In this document: piece after piece, positions 1 to 10,300 of the stretch | Position numbering within the stretch: position 1 is the stretch's first letter | Layout: each line of letters begins with the position of its first letter | DNA from: Sphingobacteriales bacterium | Lineage (GTDB): Bacteria; Bacteroidota; Bacteroidia; Chitinophagales; JADIYW01 | Assembly (NCBI GenBank): GCA_016719635.1 | Contig: JADJYT010000004.1 | Span: 186,001-250,000 of the forward strand | DNA: 64,000 nt | Direction of reading: 5' to 3' | The notes under the pieces: model-generated | The model's database searches: none | What the model saw: only the letters and a program-made list of their open reading frames with translations | Told to the model about the DNA's origin: nothing | Made by a program: the position numbers and the translations under genes

Positions 1-536
1 TGCGTTACAGAGGCCACTTAGACAATATTTCCAATAATATGCTGATTGGTGCCGTGAATGCGTTCAATGATAAGACAGATAATGTGCTCAATCAGTTAAA
101 TGGCGAATATGGTGCCGTGCCGGCAACTGCGCGCGCTTATAAGGCAGCAGGAATCGGTTCTGTCGTGTTTGGGGATGAGAACTACGGTGAAGGTTCTTCC
201 AGAGAGCATGCCGCCATGGAGCCAAGACATTTAGGTGTCAGAGCGGTGGTGGTGAAATCATTCGCGCGTATCCACGAAACCAACCTGAAAAAACAAGGTA
301 TGCTGGCGCTGACTTTCGTCAATAAAGACGATTACGAAAAAGTACAGGAAAAGGATACAATTGATATCGCTGGCTTGACGGATTTTGCTCCGGGCAATAA
401 TCTTACTATCGTATTACACCATGCAGATGGAACAACGGATAGTTTTGAAGTAGCACACTCTTACAACGAACAGCAAATCGGCTGGTTTAAGGCCGGTTCT
501 GCCTTAAACCTCATCAAACAGCAGGTTGCAGGATAA
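1..536 (+). CDS. Aconitate hydratase, C-terminal part (5' truncated by window edge)
   Basis: This is the swivel (fourth) domain of a mitochondrial-type aconitase, the TCA enzyme that isomerises citrate to isocitrate with a 4Fe-4S cluster. The frame is open from base 3, upstream of the first Met at 39, so the gene begins outside the window. Visible family motifs are [38 protein letters not shown] and [15 protein letters not shown]. The SREHAA segment carries the substrate-binding Arg-Ser. The C-terminus [10 protein letters not shown] is typical of the mitochondrial-type enzyme. The cluster-binding cysteines lie in the missing part. A strong terminator follows the stop, so this is the last gene of its transcript. 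Assignment is by recognition of the family motifs. Confidence 0.95.
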   Translation, partial: RYRGHLDNISNNMLIGAVNAFNDKTDNVLNQLNGEYGAVPATARAYKAAGIGSVVFGDENYGEGSSREHAAMEPRHLGVRAVVVKSFARIHETNLKKQGMLALTFVNKDDYEKVQEKDTIDIAGLTDFAPGNNLTIVLHHADGTTDSFEVAHSYNEQQIGWFKAGSALNLIKQQVAG

Positions 537-563
537 AGACAGCATGTTTTCTATAATACTATC

Positions 564-597
564 GCCGGCAGTTTGTATAAACTGCCGGCTTTTTTTA
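564..597 (+). terminator. Rho-independent terminator after aconitase
   Basis: A perfect 11-bp stem, GCCGGCAGTTT with AAACTGCCGGC, encloses a GTAT loop and is followed by eight T. It lies 27 bp after the aconitase stop. Confidence 0.9.
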
Positions 598-621
598 TTC
601 GATTTTTTGTATTTTTAATCA

Positions 622-1515
622 ATGTCTACAATCGACCAGGTTCAAATTCAGTTCTCTCCGGGCGGACAAATAGCTTTGATGGCCGTGTTGTCATTTATCA
701 TGTTTGGCGTGGCATTGGATATGGATTTCAATAAATTCAGGGAGATTTCTAAAAAGCCTAAACCGGTGTTGGTTGGACTGTTGGCTCATTGGATGTTGCT
801 GCCGCTGGCAACTGTTTTCCTGGTGAAAATCATCCAACCCAGCCCTTCCATAGCGTTGGGTATGTTTTTGGTGGCCGCCTGTCCGAGCGGAAATATGGCA
901 ACCTACATCACACATCTGTCAAAAGGAAATACAGCTTTGTCCATCTCTATCTCTACGATTATTGCACTCACCTGTTTTGTGACGACACCCCTGTTCTTTT
1001 TACTGATGGCTAAAACGTACTTACCCGCGCAGCCATTATTGCATCAGATTGATATTGATATCTTCCACCTTATTGCTGAGATAGGATTCATATTGGGATT
1101 GCCTATGCTGATTGCCGTTATCCTGATAAAAAAGAAACCGGTTGTTGCCTTAAAGATCAAAAAGCCAATAAGTATTTTTTCATTCGTGCTATTTATTATC
1201 TTCTTGGTAGTTGCGTTTATAATAAATAAGGCCGTTTTTATAGAGTATGTTCCCGCTGTTGCATGGATAGTGGCCATACACAATGCTGTCGGTTTTTTAA
1301 TCGGTTTTGTTTCCGGTAAATTAGCCGGTGTGAAAATAGCGGATGCTAAGACAATAGCCATTGAATGTGGTATCCAGAATACAGGGTTGGGTCTTGTGCT
1401 GATATTTTCGTTTTTCGGAGGACTGGGGGGAATGGCATTGATTGCCGCATGGTGGGGGATCTATCACATCATAGCCGGGATATCTTTGTCTTATTTATTT
1501 AGGAAGATTGTGTAA
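622..1515 (+). CDS. Bile acid:sodium symporter (BASS) family transporter
   Basis: A 297-aa, almost entirely hydrophobic inner-membrane protein with about nine to ten predicted helices. The family signature around residues 86-103 (ACPSGNMATYITHLSKGN) and the later ECGIQNTGLGLVL segment (about 247-259) match the two discontinuous crossover helices of BASS/SBF proteins such as ASBT-NM, which bind sodium and substrate. The family imports bile acids, pantoate, pyruvate or other organic anions with sodium; the substrate cannot be told from sequence. The length is normal for the bacterial family. The gene sits alone between the aconitase terminator and ferritin. The ATG at 622 is followed directly by a short amphipathic N-terminus. 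Confidence 0.88.
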   Translation: MSTIDQVQIQFSPGGQIALMAVLSFIMFGVALDMDFNKFREISKKPKPVLVGLLAHWMLLPLATVFLVKIIQPSPSIALGMFLVAACPSGNMATYITHLSKGNTALSISISTIIALTCFVTTPLFFLLMAKTYLPAQPLLHQIDIDIFHLIAEIGFILGLPMLIAVILIKKKPVVALKIKKPISIFSFVLFIIFLVVAFIINKAVFIEYVPAVAWIVAIHNAVGFLIGFVSGKLAGVKIADAKTIAIECGIQNTGLGLVLIFSFFGGLGGMALIAAWWGIYHIIAGISLSYLFRKIV

Positions 1516-1520
1516 CTTTG
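1486..1520 (+). promoter_or_regulatory. Possible ferritin promoter (Bacteroidota -7 box)
   Basis: TAACTTTG at 1513-1520 matches the Bacteroidota -7 consensus TAnnTTTG and overlaps the stop codon of the preceding gene. The nearest TTG (1486-1488) is 24 bp upstream, slightly longer than the usual 17-23. The -7 box is 43 bp before the ferritin ATG. Confidence 0.35.
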
Positions 1521-1563
1521 AACGGAGAAACGCTTTATCTGTTAGTACCATTAATAAGTTCAT

Positions 1564-2091
1564 ATGATTATACCTAAAAAAGTGGAAAAAGTTTTAAATG
1601 CACACCTGGAATTGGAAGCAGGCGCATTTTTCAGTTATCTGGCAGCTGCAGCATGGAGTGAGAAGGAAGGCCTGGAAGGATGTGCAAAGTTTTTTCGCAA
1701 ACAATCAGATGAAGAGCATGTGCATTTCATGAAATTCTTTGACTATGTGAATGAAGTGGGAGGGCATGCGGTGGTGCCTCCTGTGAAACAGCCTAAAATT
1801 GACTTTAAGGACATCCTGGAGGTTTGCGTACACTCTTTGGAGAATGAGAAGAAGGTAACCAAATCCATTTATAATATACTGAAGGTTACACAACAGGAAG
1901 AAGACCATGCAACAGAGGATTTTTTACAGTTTTTTGTTGCGGAACAAAAGGAAGAGGAGGTGCTGTTCAACCGAATTGTCGATAAGATTAAACTGATAGG
2001 AAAAGGACCTCAGAGTTTGTATTATATTGACAAGGAATTTGAGAAGTTAGTTGCCTTACAGACAAAAGAATCCAAAAAGCAGAAAGAATGA
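1564..2091 (+). CDS. ftnA: Bacterial non-haem ferritin
   Basis: A 175-aa ferritin that oxidises Fe(II) and stores it as a mineral in a 24-subunit cytosolic cage. Aligned by eye with E. coli FtnA, the ferroxidase centre is complete: Glu18, Glu51, His54, Glu95, Gln128 and Glu131, within LELEAGAFFSYL, SDEEHVHFMKFF, ENEKKVT and VAEQKEEEVLF. The C-terminal SLYYIDKEFEKL matches the fifth helix. Length is normal. A Lys-rich tail (KESKKQKE) is unremarkable. It is probably transcribed from its own promoter overlapping the upstream stop codon. No Fur-type operator was recognised. Confidence 0.95.
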   Translation: MIIPKKVEKVLNAHLELEAGAFFSYLAAAAWSEKEGLEGCAKFFRKQSDEEHVHFMKFFDYVNEVGGHAVVPPVKQPKIDFKDILEVCVHSLENEKKVTKSIYNILKVTQQEEDHATEDFLQFFVAEQKEEEVLFNRIVDKIKLIGKGPQSLYYIDKEFEKLVALQTKESKKQKE

Positions 2092-2137
2092 ATAAGTCCC
2101 GGCAATAACCTTAATTGATAAAAAAACTGTAATTAAT

Positions 2138-3625
2138 TTGAAGATTTCCCTGTATCTTATATTATTGGTATCGTTTGTCCTGTTCTCCTGTAATAAAGAC
2201 ACGGGCAACGTATTTTCAGATAAGCTCTTATACGCAGCAAGCGGTAGTCATCCCGGTATTTACGATCAATCAGGCCGGTATGTTATTTTACGGGGAGTGA
2301 ATTATAATTCATTGGGAGATTATTGGCAGGGTAATCCGAATGTTCCTGCAATAAAAGAATATAATCCGGAGGATATCAGGATGATGGCTTCTTATGGATT
2401 TAATTGCATCCGGCTGCTGTTCAGCTGGAGTAAACTGGAGCCGGAACGAGGAAAGTATAATTACGATTATATACGTCAGCTTAAAAACGTAATAGAAGAA
2501 GCTGCAAAATATGATATCTATATATTGCTGGATATGCATCAGGATGCCTGGGGGAAATATATCGCTACTCCTCAGGATGTGAACTGCGAAAAGCCTAACA
2601 AAGGATGGGATGGAGCACCACAATGGGCAACGATTACAGATGGTGCATCGACCTGTACAGCTGACGGCTCCCGGGAATCCGCACCGGCCGTTTCTCATGC
2701 CTTTCAGAATTTTTGGGACAATACGGACAATATTCAGGATGCCTGTATCAGTGCATGGGCGGTATTGGTGAAAGAAACGGCGAAATATGGAAATGTGGTG
2801 GGATATGACTTGCTTAATGAGCCGGGGTTGGGGTATAAGCCACTCAATGAGGAAGCCAGGAAATTGAGTACCTATTACGGTAAATGTATCCGTGCTATCC
2901 GATCGGCGGAGCGGGATGGAAGAGGGCTGGAGCATATCATTTTCTTTGAAATGAGTATTACCTGGAATGGTCAGCCGGTTCCTTTTATTCCATATCCGGA
3001 TTTTACCGAAGATAAAAATATCATTTTTGCGCCACACACCTATTTTGAAGCCATCTCATATATACTCACTATAGAACAGGGACTGGATTTGCTGCGTCTT
3101 TTATCCGGTATATATAAAACCGGATTGTTTATTGGTGAGTGGGGATTTTTCGGAAATCCGGCAGACGATGTCTCAAAGGTAAAACGGTTTTGTAAGAAAG
3201 AAGACGAATATTTAATCACGGGATCTACCTGGTGGCAGTGGGCGCAGGCTCCCGGTGATCCGCACGGCATGAGCTGGGACGGCACTCAGTATGCAAATAC
3301 CTCCATGCACCTGATCGAACTGGATGTCAATGGCAATTTTACAGGGAATAAGAATGACTATTATTTAAAGGTATTAAGCCGCACCAGACCTGTTGCCATA
3401 TTTGGAAAGCCTTTCAGGTTAGAATCCAACCCGGATGACGGAACCATGCAGTTGGAAGCCAAAGCTACAGGAACTGGAATTTCAACACTTTGGATTCCGG
3501 ACAGATTTGGCGTGCCTGCAATCGCCGGCGATAATATACTTTCGTCAAAAATTAACAAGGTAGACGGCGGATATTTTGCTGAAATTTCTGTCAGCGGAAC
3601 CTACCGTATCAGCATCTCTTTCTGA
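2138..3625 (+). CDS. GH5 endoglycoceramidase-like lipoprotein (cellulase superfamily)
   Basis: A 495-aa lipoprotein: a hydrophobic signal ends in the lipobox LFSC with the lipid-bearing Cys18. The reading frame starts with TTG at 2138, and no ATG provides the signal peptide, so TTG is the probable start. A GH5-clan (beta/alpha)8 fold is indicated by LRGVNYN (51-57), GFNCIRLLFSW (87-97), LLDMHQDAWGKY (130-141), the acid/base motif DLLNEPG with Glu228, APHTY (298-302), and the nucleophile motif FIGEWGFFG with Glu334. LLDMHQDxW and the overall spacing resemble endoglycosylceramidases, which release the glycan from glycosphingolipids, more than cellulases. Residues from about 400 on form a small beta domain, also as in endoglycoceramidases. 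Substrate is inferred, not shown. It acts on the cell surface or in the periplasm. Confidence 0.82.
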   Translation: MKISLYLILLVSFVLFSCNKDTGNVFSDKLLYAASGSHPGIYDQSGRYVILRGVNYNSLGDYWQGNPNVPAIKEYNPEDIRMMASYGFNCIRLLFSWSKLEPERGKYNYDYIRQLKNVIEEAAKYDIYILLDMHQDAWGKYIATPQDVNCEKPNKGWDGAPQWATITDGASTCTADGSRESAPAVSHAFQNFWDNTDNIQDACISAWAVLVKETAKYGNVVGYDLLNEPGLGYKPLNEEARKLSTYYGKCIRAIRSAERDGRGLEHIIFFEMSITWNGQPVPFIPYPDFTEDKNIIFAPHTYFEAISYILTIEQGLDLLRLLSGIYKTGLFIGEWGFFGNPADDVSKVKRFCKKEDEYLITGSTWWQWAQAPGDPHGMSWDGTQYANTSMHLIELDVNGNFTGNKNDYYLKVLSRTRPVAIFGKPFRLESNPDDGTMQLEAKATGTGISTLWIPDRFGVPAIAGDNILSSKINKVDGGYFAEISVSGTYRISISF

Positions 3626-3831
3626 GTATTTATCTCTTCTTTTCCCGATAGAATTCATTTCTCAGTTCCATATTTTAGTATGAATCCCTTTACACGTATG
3701 ATTGAACTTTATTTTGCTCTTGTCATGCCAAATGATAAGAAATACTGCTTTTAATTAAAAAAAAATTGAAATTAACAGAATTTTGTTTGGAAATTGTTTA
3801 TCTTTAATACACTCAGCAAGTAGTATAATTT

Positions 3832-4371
3832 ATGACAAAACGTATACATTTATTTATTTGTATATTCTTTTCTGTAGCTTTCTTACCGGTAAAAGCACAG
3901 GATACAATTATGGTAAATGTAGCCGCTGTACCCGGGTATTATCAGTCACTTAATCTGGATAATCAAACGCCGTGTAATTGTAATGAGAAAACGGAAAGAA
4001 CATTCCAGTTGAATAAGGGGCTTGTTGAGGGAGATGTAGTCAGTTATAACTTGCATGCATATTCGTTCTCATTCGGCAGTAACACACTTCCTGCATCCAA
4101 GCTGTTCAAGGCATTTGAAAATGATAAAACGGTTTACAAAATCTCCGTAAAAGAATGGGATGCCTTCATGCTGCTGACCACTCCTGAATTTAATAAAGCA
4201 TCTTTTGAAAATGCTGCCTCAGGGGTCTTCGCTGATTTTTCCTCCATTGCTGCAACAGATTTCCTTAAAAACAAGAACCTGAAGGCCTATTCAGAATATG
4301 TGAACTCTCTGAGCAAAGAAACAAACAACCCCAAAGAAGAAAATATTATTCCTGAAAAAATTACGCATTAA
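3832..4371 (+). CDS. Small secreted protein upstream of giant protein 1, function unknown
   Basis: A 179-aa protein with an N-terminal signal peptide (positively charged start, hydrophobic core, likely cleavage after FLPVKA at residue 22). I do not recognise a family. Visible features are a CNCNEKTER pair of cysteines near residues 48-50 and an acidic/Asn-rich tail, KETNNPKEEN. No catalytic motif is visible. It is followed after 21 bp by the giant gene at 4393, so the two are probably co-transcribed. The second giant gene is also preceded directly by a small secreted-protein gene (15479), though the two small proteins show no obvious sequence similarity by eye. A role as partner or chaperone of the giant protein is only a guess. 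Confidence 0.75.
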   Translation: MTKRIHLFICIFFSVAFLPVKAQDTIMVNVAAVPGYYQSLNLDNQTPCNCNEKTERTFQLNKGLVEGDVVSYNLHAYSFSFGSNTLPASKLFKAFENDKTVYKISVKEWDAFMLLTTPEFNKASFENAASGVFADFSSIAATDFLKNKNLKAYSEYVNSLSKETNNPKEENIIPEKITH

Positions 4372-4392
4372 TTCTTTGGACAAGTTGGTTAT

Positions 4393-7300
4393 ATGAAGAA
4401 TCGATACCTGCAAATAAGTTCCTGTTTTATTCTCTTCTTTCTGTTGGGTTTTACACACAATGCATTGGGTCAAAAGAATCTAAAATTAAGAATAATCAGT
4501 GTCCGTTATCAGCAGACATCTGGTACGGATTGCGATGATGGAGCCTGCTTTGCAGGAAATGGTAAAAATGATATTGCTTTTGATATAGATGATGGTTCGG
4601 ATGATGTGGATGAAACCTGTCATGAAGGAGATAATAATACGACAGATTACACCTGGAATGCTAATTTTAATCCATACGACAGAAATTTTGATTATGCCTG
4701 CCAGTGGCCTTCCGGGAATTTAAACTTTATTGTCGAGGCATGGGACAGAGATGTAGTGCCTGTTGTATGCCCCTATGATCAATGTATAGGCGGAGGTTTG
4801 GCAAATACCACCAGTGATAAGATATGTGATGTGAACATTACCGCTGCCTATCCTTCCAGTGTATCCGGGATTGGTGTTAATCAGACCTTAACATGTTCTG
4901 CCACAAAAAATTTTGACGGAGGAGGAAATTGCGGAACCACTGTGACTGTTGTCTATCGTTGGGAGCAAACCGGAAACTGGCGGCCACAGACAAGTGATGA
5001 CTATATCTGCGGAGCCTATAATTTAGGTACTTTAAATTCAGGTGCAACCCTAAGCAGGAATGATTTTAATAATTACGGATATTCAGAGGAGGATATCTGT
5101 TCATCCAATGAGCCCAATATTTCAGATGGAGATGAAACCATCTGGCTGAAATTTAAGACAGGCCCAAGTCCCGGTACGAATATCAATGTTGATGCATCGG
5201 GTATTGGAGGCAGCGGTTCCGGCGGTGCCTGTATTGCAGGTGGAACCCTCTTTGCCTGGTGTAAAGTGTACGAAGGTCCGGATAACCTGACAGGCTGTCC
5301 GTTTACATATTCCTCTAATCAGTTTTCACAACTTTCTCAGGTCGGCAATACCGGATTGGATTTAAGTGATATCGACATTCAATGCCCTAAAGCAAACCAG
5401 ACTTATTATATTCAGGTGGAAAGTTGCACTCCTGGAGTTGAGTTTGGATGTGCTGCATTGTGTGATGAAGGAAGGTTTAATCTGTCCGTTAATGATAACG
5501 GTGTGAAAGCAGGTCCGGATTACATATGTCTTCCAGCCGGCTCATCAACTGTTGGCATCGATGGTTATATGGGAACATTAAACAGTTCTTTTGATCCCAG
5601 AACAACAACAGGTTCTGCTACGGCCTGGGATAACAGCGATTATGATCTGGCTATCTTTAACCAGTCTACGGATTGTGCTTCTCAAAGTAAAGGTTGTTGC
5701 AATGAGCCGGATAATACAACGATTCTGTCCTCTTTAAGTAAGACCGTTTGGTATCGTTTCAGAACACCTGCACCCGATTATCCGTCTGCTCCTGCTTTGG
5801 CGCAGCTGGCACACACCTATAAGGTATTGGTGGAAAGATTGGGCTCTTCCGGTACGTTGACGTATCCTGCCGTTTATGTTTATGAGGAGACCAATTCAGG
5901 AACGGTTCGCGTTTGCCCGAACAGCAACGGAGATTATGCCAACCTGTCTTTCATGGACAGAGATGAAATTGACCCGTTGAACATCTTCAACGGCGGAAAT
6001 GCAGAGGTCAGGCGGCTTTGCCTGAAAGCGAATACGAATTACTTCATCCAGATAGACCCTGTAGGTATTTCTGACCGGGTCGATTTTAATGTAAAAGTGG
6101 TCAAGGATCAGTTCAGACCATCTGATATGATCTGTGATGCCGTTGATTTGGGGTATATCACTACGAATGGACTGCAAACCGGTGTGACAACAGGTGTAAA
6201 CTGGGCTAACAACGGACCAGCTTCCAAGTTGGGTGCAGCCAAATTCTTCGGGTTGCCGCATACGAATAAATGTACCTCTGCGGAAAATGGAGAGCCTCAG
6301 GCTTCGCCGGGCGGACCGGGTACTTCCGGTACGCATACAGCTACCGTATGGTACAAATTCACCACAGGCAGCAATATTCCACCCGACTGGATTTACTGGT
6401 ATGAAAATGATAATGAATTAAGCAATGCAAATCGCGGGTCTGTATGTATCGGTTTGGGTTTTCAGTCAAGAGTTACATTTTATAAGAATATTACATCCTA
6501 TCCTTGTCCGGTTGGAGGCAATTTAATGGCACAGGATGAGATGAACATACCGGGTGATTTATGTGATGCCTCGACCGGAATAGGCTTTGGCGCACCCTGC
6601 TATGCTGACATGTTCAGGCTAAAATGTCCGGAACCCAATACAACTTATTATGTGCAGGTGGAAGACTTCAATGCGCTTTCCATTTGTTACGAAGGACAGT
6701 GGTCATTTGATAATGGTTCGTATAAAATAACAACGGCATCCTCCTTGGGTGGCGCCCCGATTAATGATACTATTTGCGGTGCTATTGATATTGGAACGGT
6801 ACCGAATGGCGGACAACTGGCACCGGCTGCCATTTATGACAATTTCTGTGCTACACCGGACCTGCCCTGGAGAGCAGATTTTACCCAATCGCTGGATAAA
6901 GATGTATGGTTTAGGTTTAACCCGCCTTTGTCCGGGTCTGTCCGCATTACCGCCCAATCTGCCCCTACCGGCTCTCCGGGTATTGATGATGATCTGGATA
7001 TGCAGGTGGCCATATGGGAACCCATTTTAGGGGATGGAACCAATGCACATTGTTCAGATCCCCGTTTCTTATGGACACCCATCATTGCACAGGATCATGG
7101 CATACAGGAAGCAACGGAGGAAAGTGCATCCAGTGCATTTGGACCATACTATAATATTTACAACACTTGCGGAAATAGTGTCTTGTGTAATGAAGGAAAC
7201 AGTCTAATCGCTACGTGTCTGGACCCTAATAAATACTATTATATACAGGTTGACGGAGGGGATTATTTTGGCTGTGACTTATTTGATGCGGGTGATTGTA

Positions 7301-10300
7301 TATCCGGTTATTTTAAACTTCAGGTGGCTGATGCCGGATTGGGATTATATAATTCTGCCAATCCGCCGGATGTGGGTACGCCATTCACCACTTTGGGTGT
7401 TCCGAATGCAACCTTAAGACATGATGAACCTTGTTTTGCACAAAGCTTACCGGTAAATGCATCCGCGACAGCATATGGTTCTTTATCGTGGACGAATATG
7501 ACCAACCGTTGTGCCACATCTATCAACGATCCGGTTCCATCAGAATGGAGTGCACAGAATGCTTCTACGGACAAGACGGTGTGGGCCCGATTTGTGGCGC
7601 CGGCAAGCGGAAAAGTAAAAATCCGTGCTGAAAACCGGTCTCAGCTTAAAGGAGATGAAGACTATCACGATGATATCAATTTGCAGCTGGCCTTATATCA
7701 GACGGCAAATTGTTTTGATAAATGGCGATTGACAGAAGTTGGAAATGGAAACGGATTTGACGGTGGTTTAACCGAAACAGACTTTTTGAACGATGATGAT
7801 TATACCGGTGTTTGTGTTCCTTGTGTAGGAATATGCGGGTATGATGAATATTATGTAGGGCGTTGTCTTATTCCCGGGCAAACCTATTATATCATGATTG
7901 ATGGAGATGCGGGATATACCTGTGGAGCAGATGTGGAGGATGTCGAAGGGGATTTCCGGATTTCGGTTCAGGCATTAAACGGCATTCCGGCATCTACAAA
8001 CGATTCGATTTGCATGGCCTATAATATGACACCGATTTCGAATGTGGTGGGTGCTGTTTACAATTCTCCGATTGCCTTTAACAATGAATGTGCCGGCATA
8101 GACCCTTCTTACGAGGGTTCCGGAAAAGTAGCGCATACTATTGCCGGAACATTGTTTGATTTTAATGTAGAGCATACCTTATGGTTTAAGTTTGTTGCCC
8201 CATCGACAGGAAAGGTGACAATAGAAGCTGTGGAAGATGGTGGCACAGATGATATTGACCTGGGCATCGCCATTTTTGACATTCCTTCTCAGAATTGTGC
8301 GGATATTCAAACCGGCGGATTTAAGTTTGATGATGACTACGATCCGGCTGTTTTTGGTATTGCCAGTTCAGATGATGAAGAGATTACCGTATCCTGTTTG
8401 GTTCCGGGAAGAACTTATTGGGTGCAGGTAGATGGTAACAGAAACCTGACCACCTGCGGACCTGCTTTTTCCGGTACGGATTGTGAAACCGGACAGTTCA
8501 GGATGAAAATTACAACGCTTGCCGCAGACCAGACCTATGCATCTACCGTCACTTATTCCTCACCAGCCACGACCAGTCCAGGCGGAAATGATATGTTCTG
8601 TCAGGCACATCAGGTCGTCAATGCAGGAGGTACCTATAATTCTGGAAACCAGAATACCTATTTACATCCCGGTGAAACGATCAATTTTCATCACAATAAT
8701 AGATGTGCTACATCCGAACGAAATGAACCGGAAGCAAACGGCTGGGACCTGAATCCGTTTGATTCCGGTACCGATCCCACTGTATGGTACACCTTTAATA
8801 CCGGACCATCCTTAGGTCCTCTGCGGCCCGGTGATATTACCATTAGAGTAACCAATCCTTCCGGATTTTGTCTTGACCCGGATTTGGATTTATATGAGTA
8901 TAATGGCACGTTTACAGCTGCGGCGTGTAATCTACAGGCAGCATCAAACACACAATTCAGTCAAATACTTCGGATAGGTGAGGGTAAAGTATTTAATATC
9001 CTTCAACCAAGGGAAGAAGAAATAAAAATTACCTGTCCGAAACCTAATACGCGTTACTTCTTAAGGGTCTTGGGTACCAGTGCCTGTCCGTTATTCGGCG
9101 ATGACATGGGGGAATTTGATATTTCTATTGCTATGAGCAATATTAATATAAACTTTCAAACGAACGATAATATATGCGGTGCAACAAACGTGGGCAGCGG
9201 TACACTGGCAAGTGGAGGTGTACTTTCGTTATCCAATCAGAATAATATTTGTGCCACTCAGGAAATAGGCGAACCGAATACTTCACAGGGCGCTGTTCAG
9301 AATGAACCGGAGTATGATGAGACCATGTGGTATAAGTTTACGACAGGCCCCAATCCGGGAGCTGTAGAAGTAGAGGTGACTTCTTTGGTAGGAATTGGCG
9401 GATTTTTCACGGTTCCATCTTTAGCGGTCTATAAATATGTACCGAGCGGCAACAATTGTTCGACAACGCCATTTGCAAATTTAGCTTCTCTGGATGATGA
9501 TATTGGATTTGCCACTTTACTGGGCGGAATTACAGATTTTACGGCAAAAGTTACCTTGCCTTGTGTTTCTCCAAATACTACTTATTATGTTCAGGTAGAC
9601 GGCGCAGATGTCAGTCTGTTCGGATTTACTTTCCCCGGTTTTACAGATAATTATTATTATGATATTGATGTAAGAGATTTGGGCAGTGGAACAGGAAGGG
9701 CGCCAAATGATAATTTAGCGAACGCCATTCCGGTTGACAATATCATCCCGATAGATGGTATGCTGCCTGCAGGCGGTACGCTGACCATAGGCGGACACAA
9801 CCGATGCGCTACGTGTGAAAACGGAGAAGAAGGAGATTATTGCGGAATCGACCAGACAGACCACACCGCTGCATTCGGAGCGGAGGATGAAACGGTTTGG
9901 TACTATTTTACTACACCTTCCAATCCGGGTACAATCTCTATAACAGTGGCTGATGACCCCGGAGTTGGCGGTACTTTCAGTCCTAACTTCGCTTTATATT
10001 ATAACAATGGTGCAGCACCGAATTACAGGGTGACGGCTGCTCCTTCTTCCAGCATAATTAAAGAAGGGTCTTCCAATACAGCCACTATTCCTGTCAGTTC
10101 CGTATCGGGAAATTATACCTGTTTACTACCGGATACGAAATATTATATTCAGATTGACGGAAATGATGTGGTACCGTTTACAGATGACCAGAATGATTTT
10201 ATAGTTACGGTTACGGATGATAATTCCGGTAATCCCGGTCCGAATGTTCCAACCAACTATGATTTAATATGCAGTGCAAATGTTTTAACTATTCCGGCAA

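Noticed and set aside
2309..3037. 242-codon minus-strand open frame inside the GH5 gene
   Set aside because: The plus strand carries complete GH5 catalytic motifs; the antisense product has no recognisable domain.
5896..6336. Long antisense open frame (146 codons) inside giant gene 1, and many similar ones inside both giants
   Set aside because: They have no family likeness, no promoter or signal features, and arise from the codon composition of the opposite strand.
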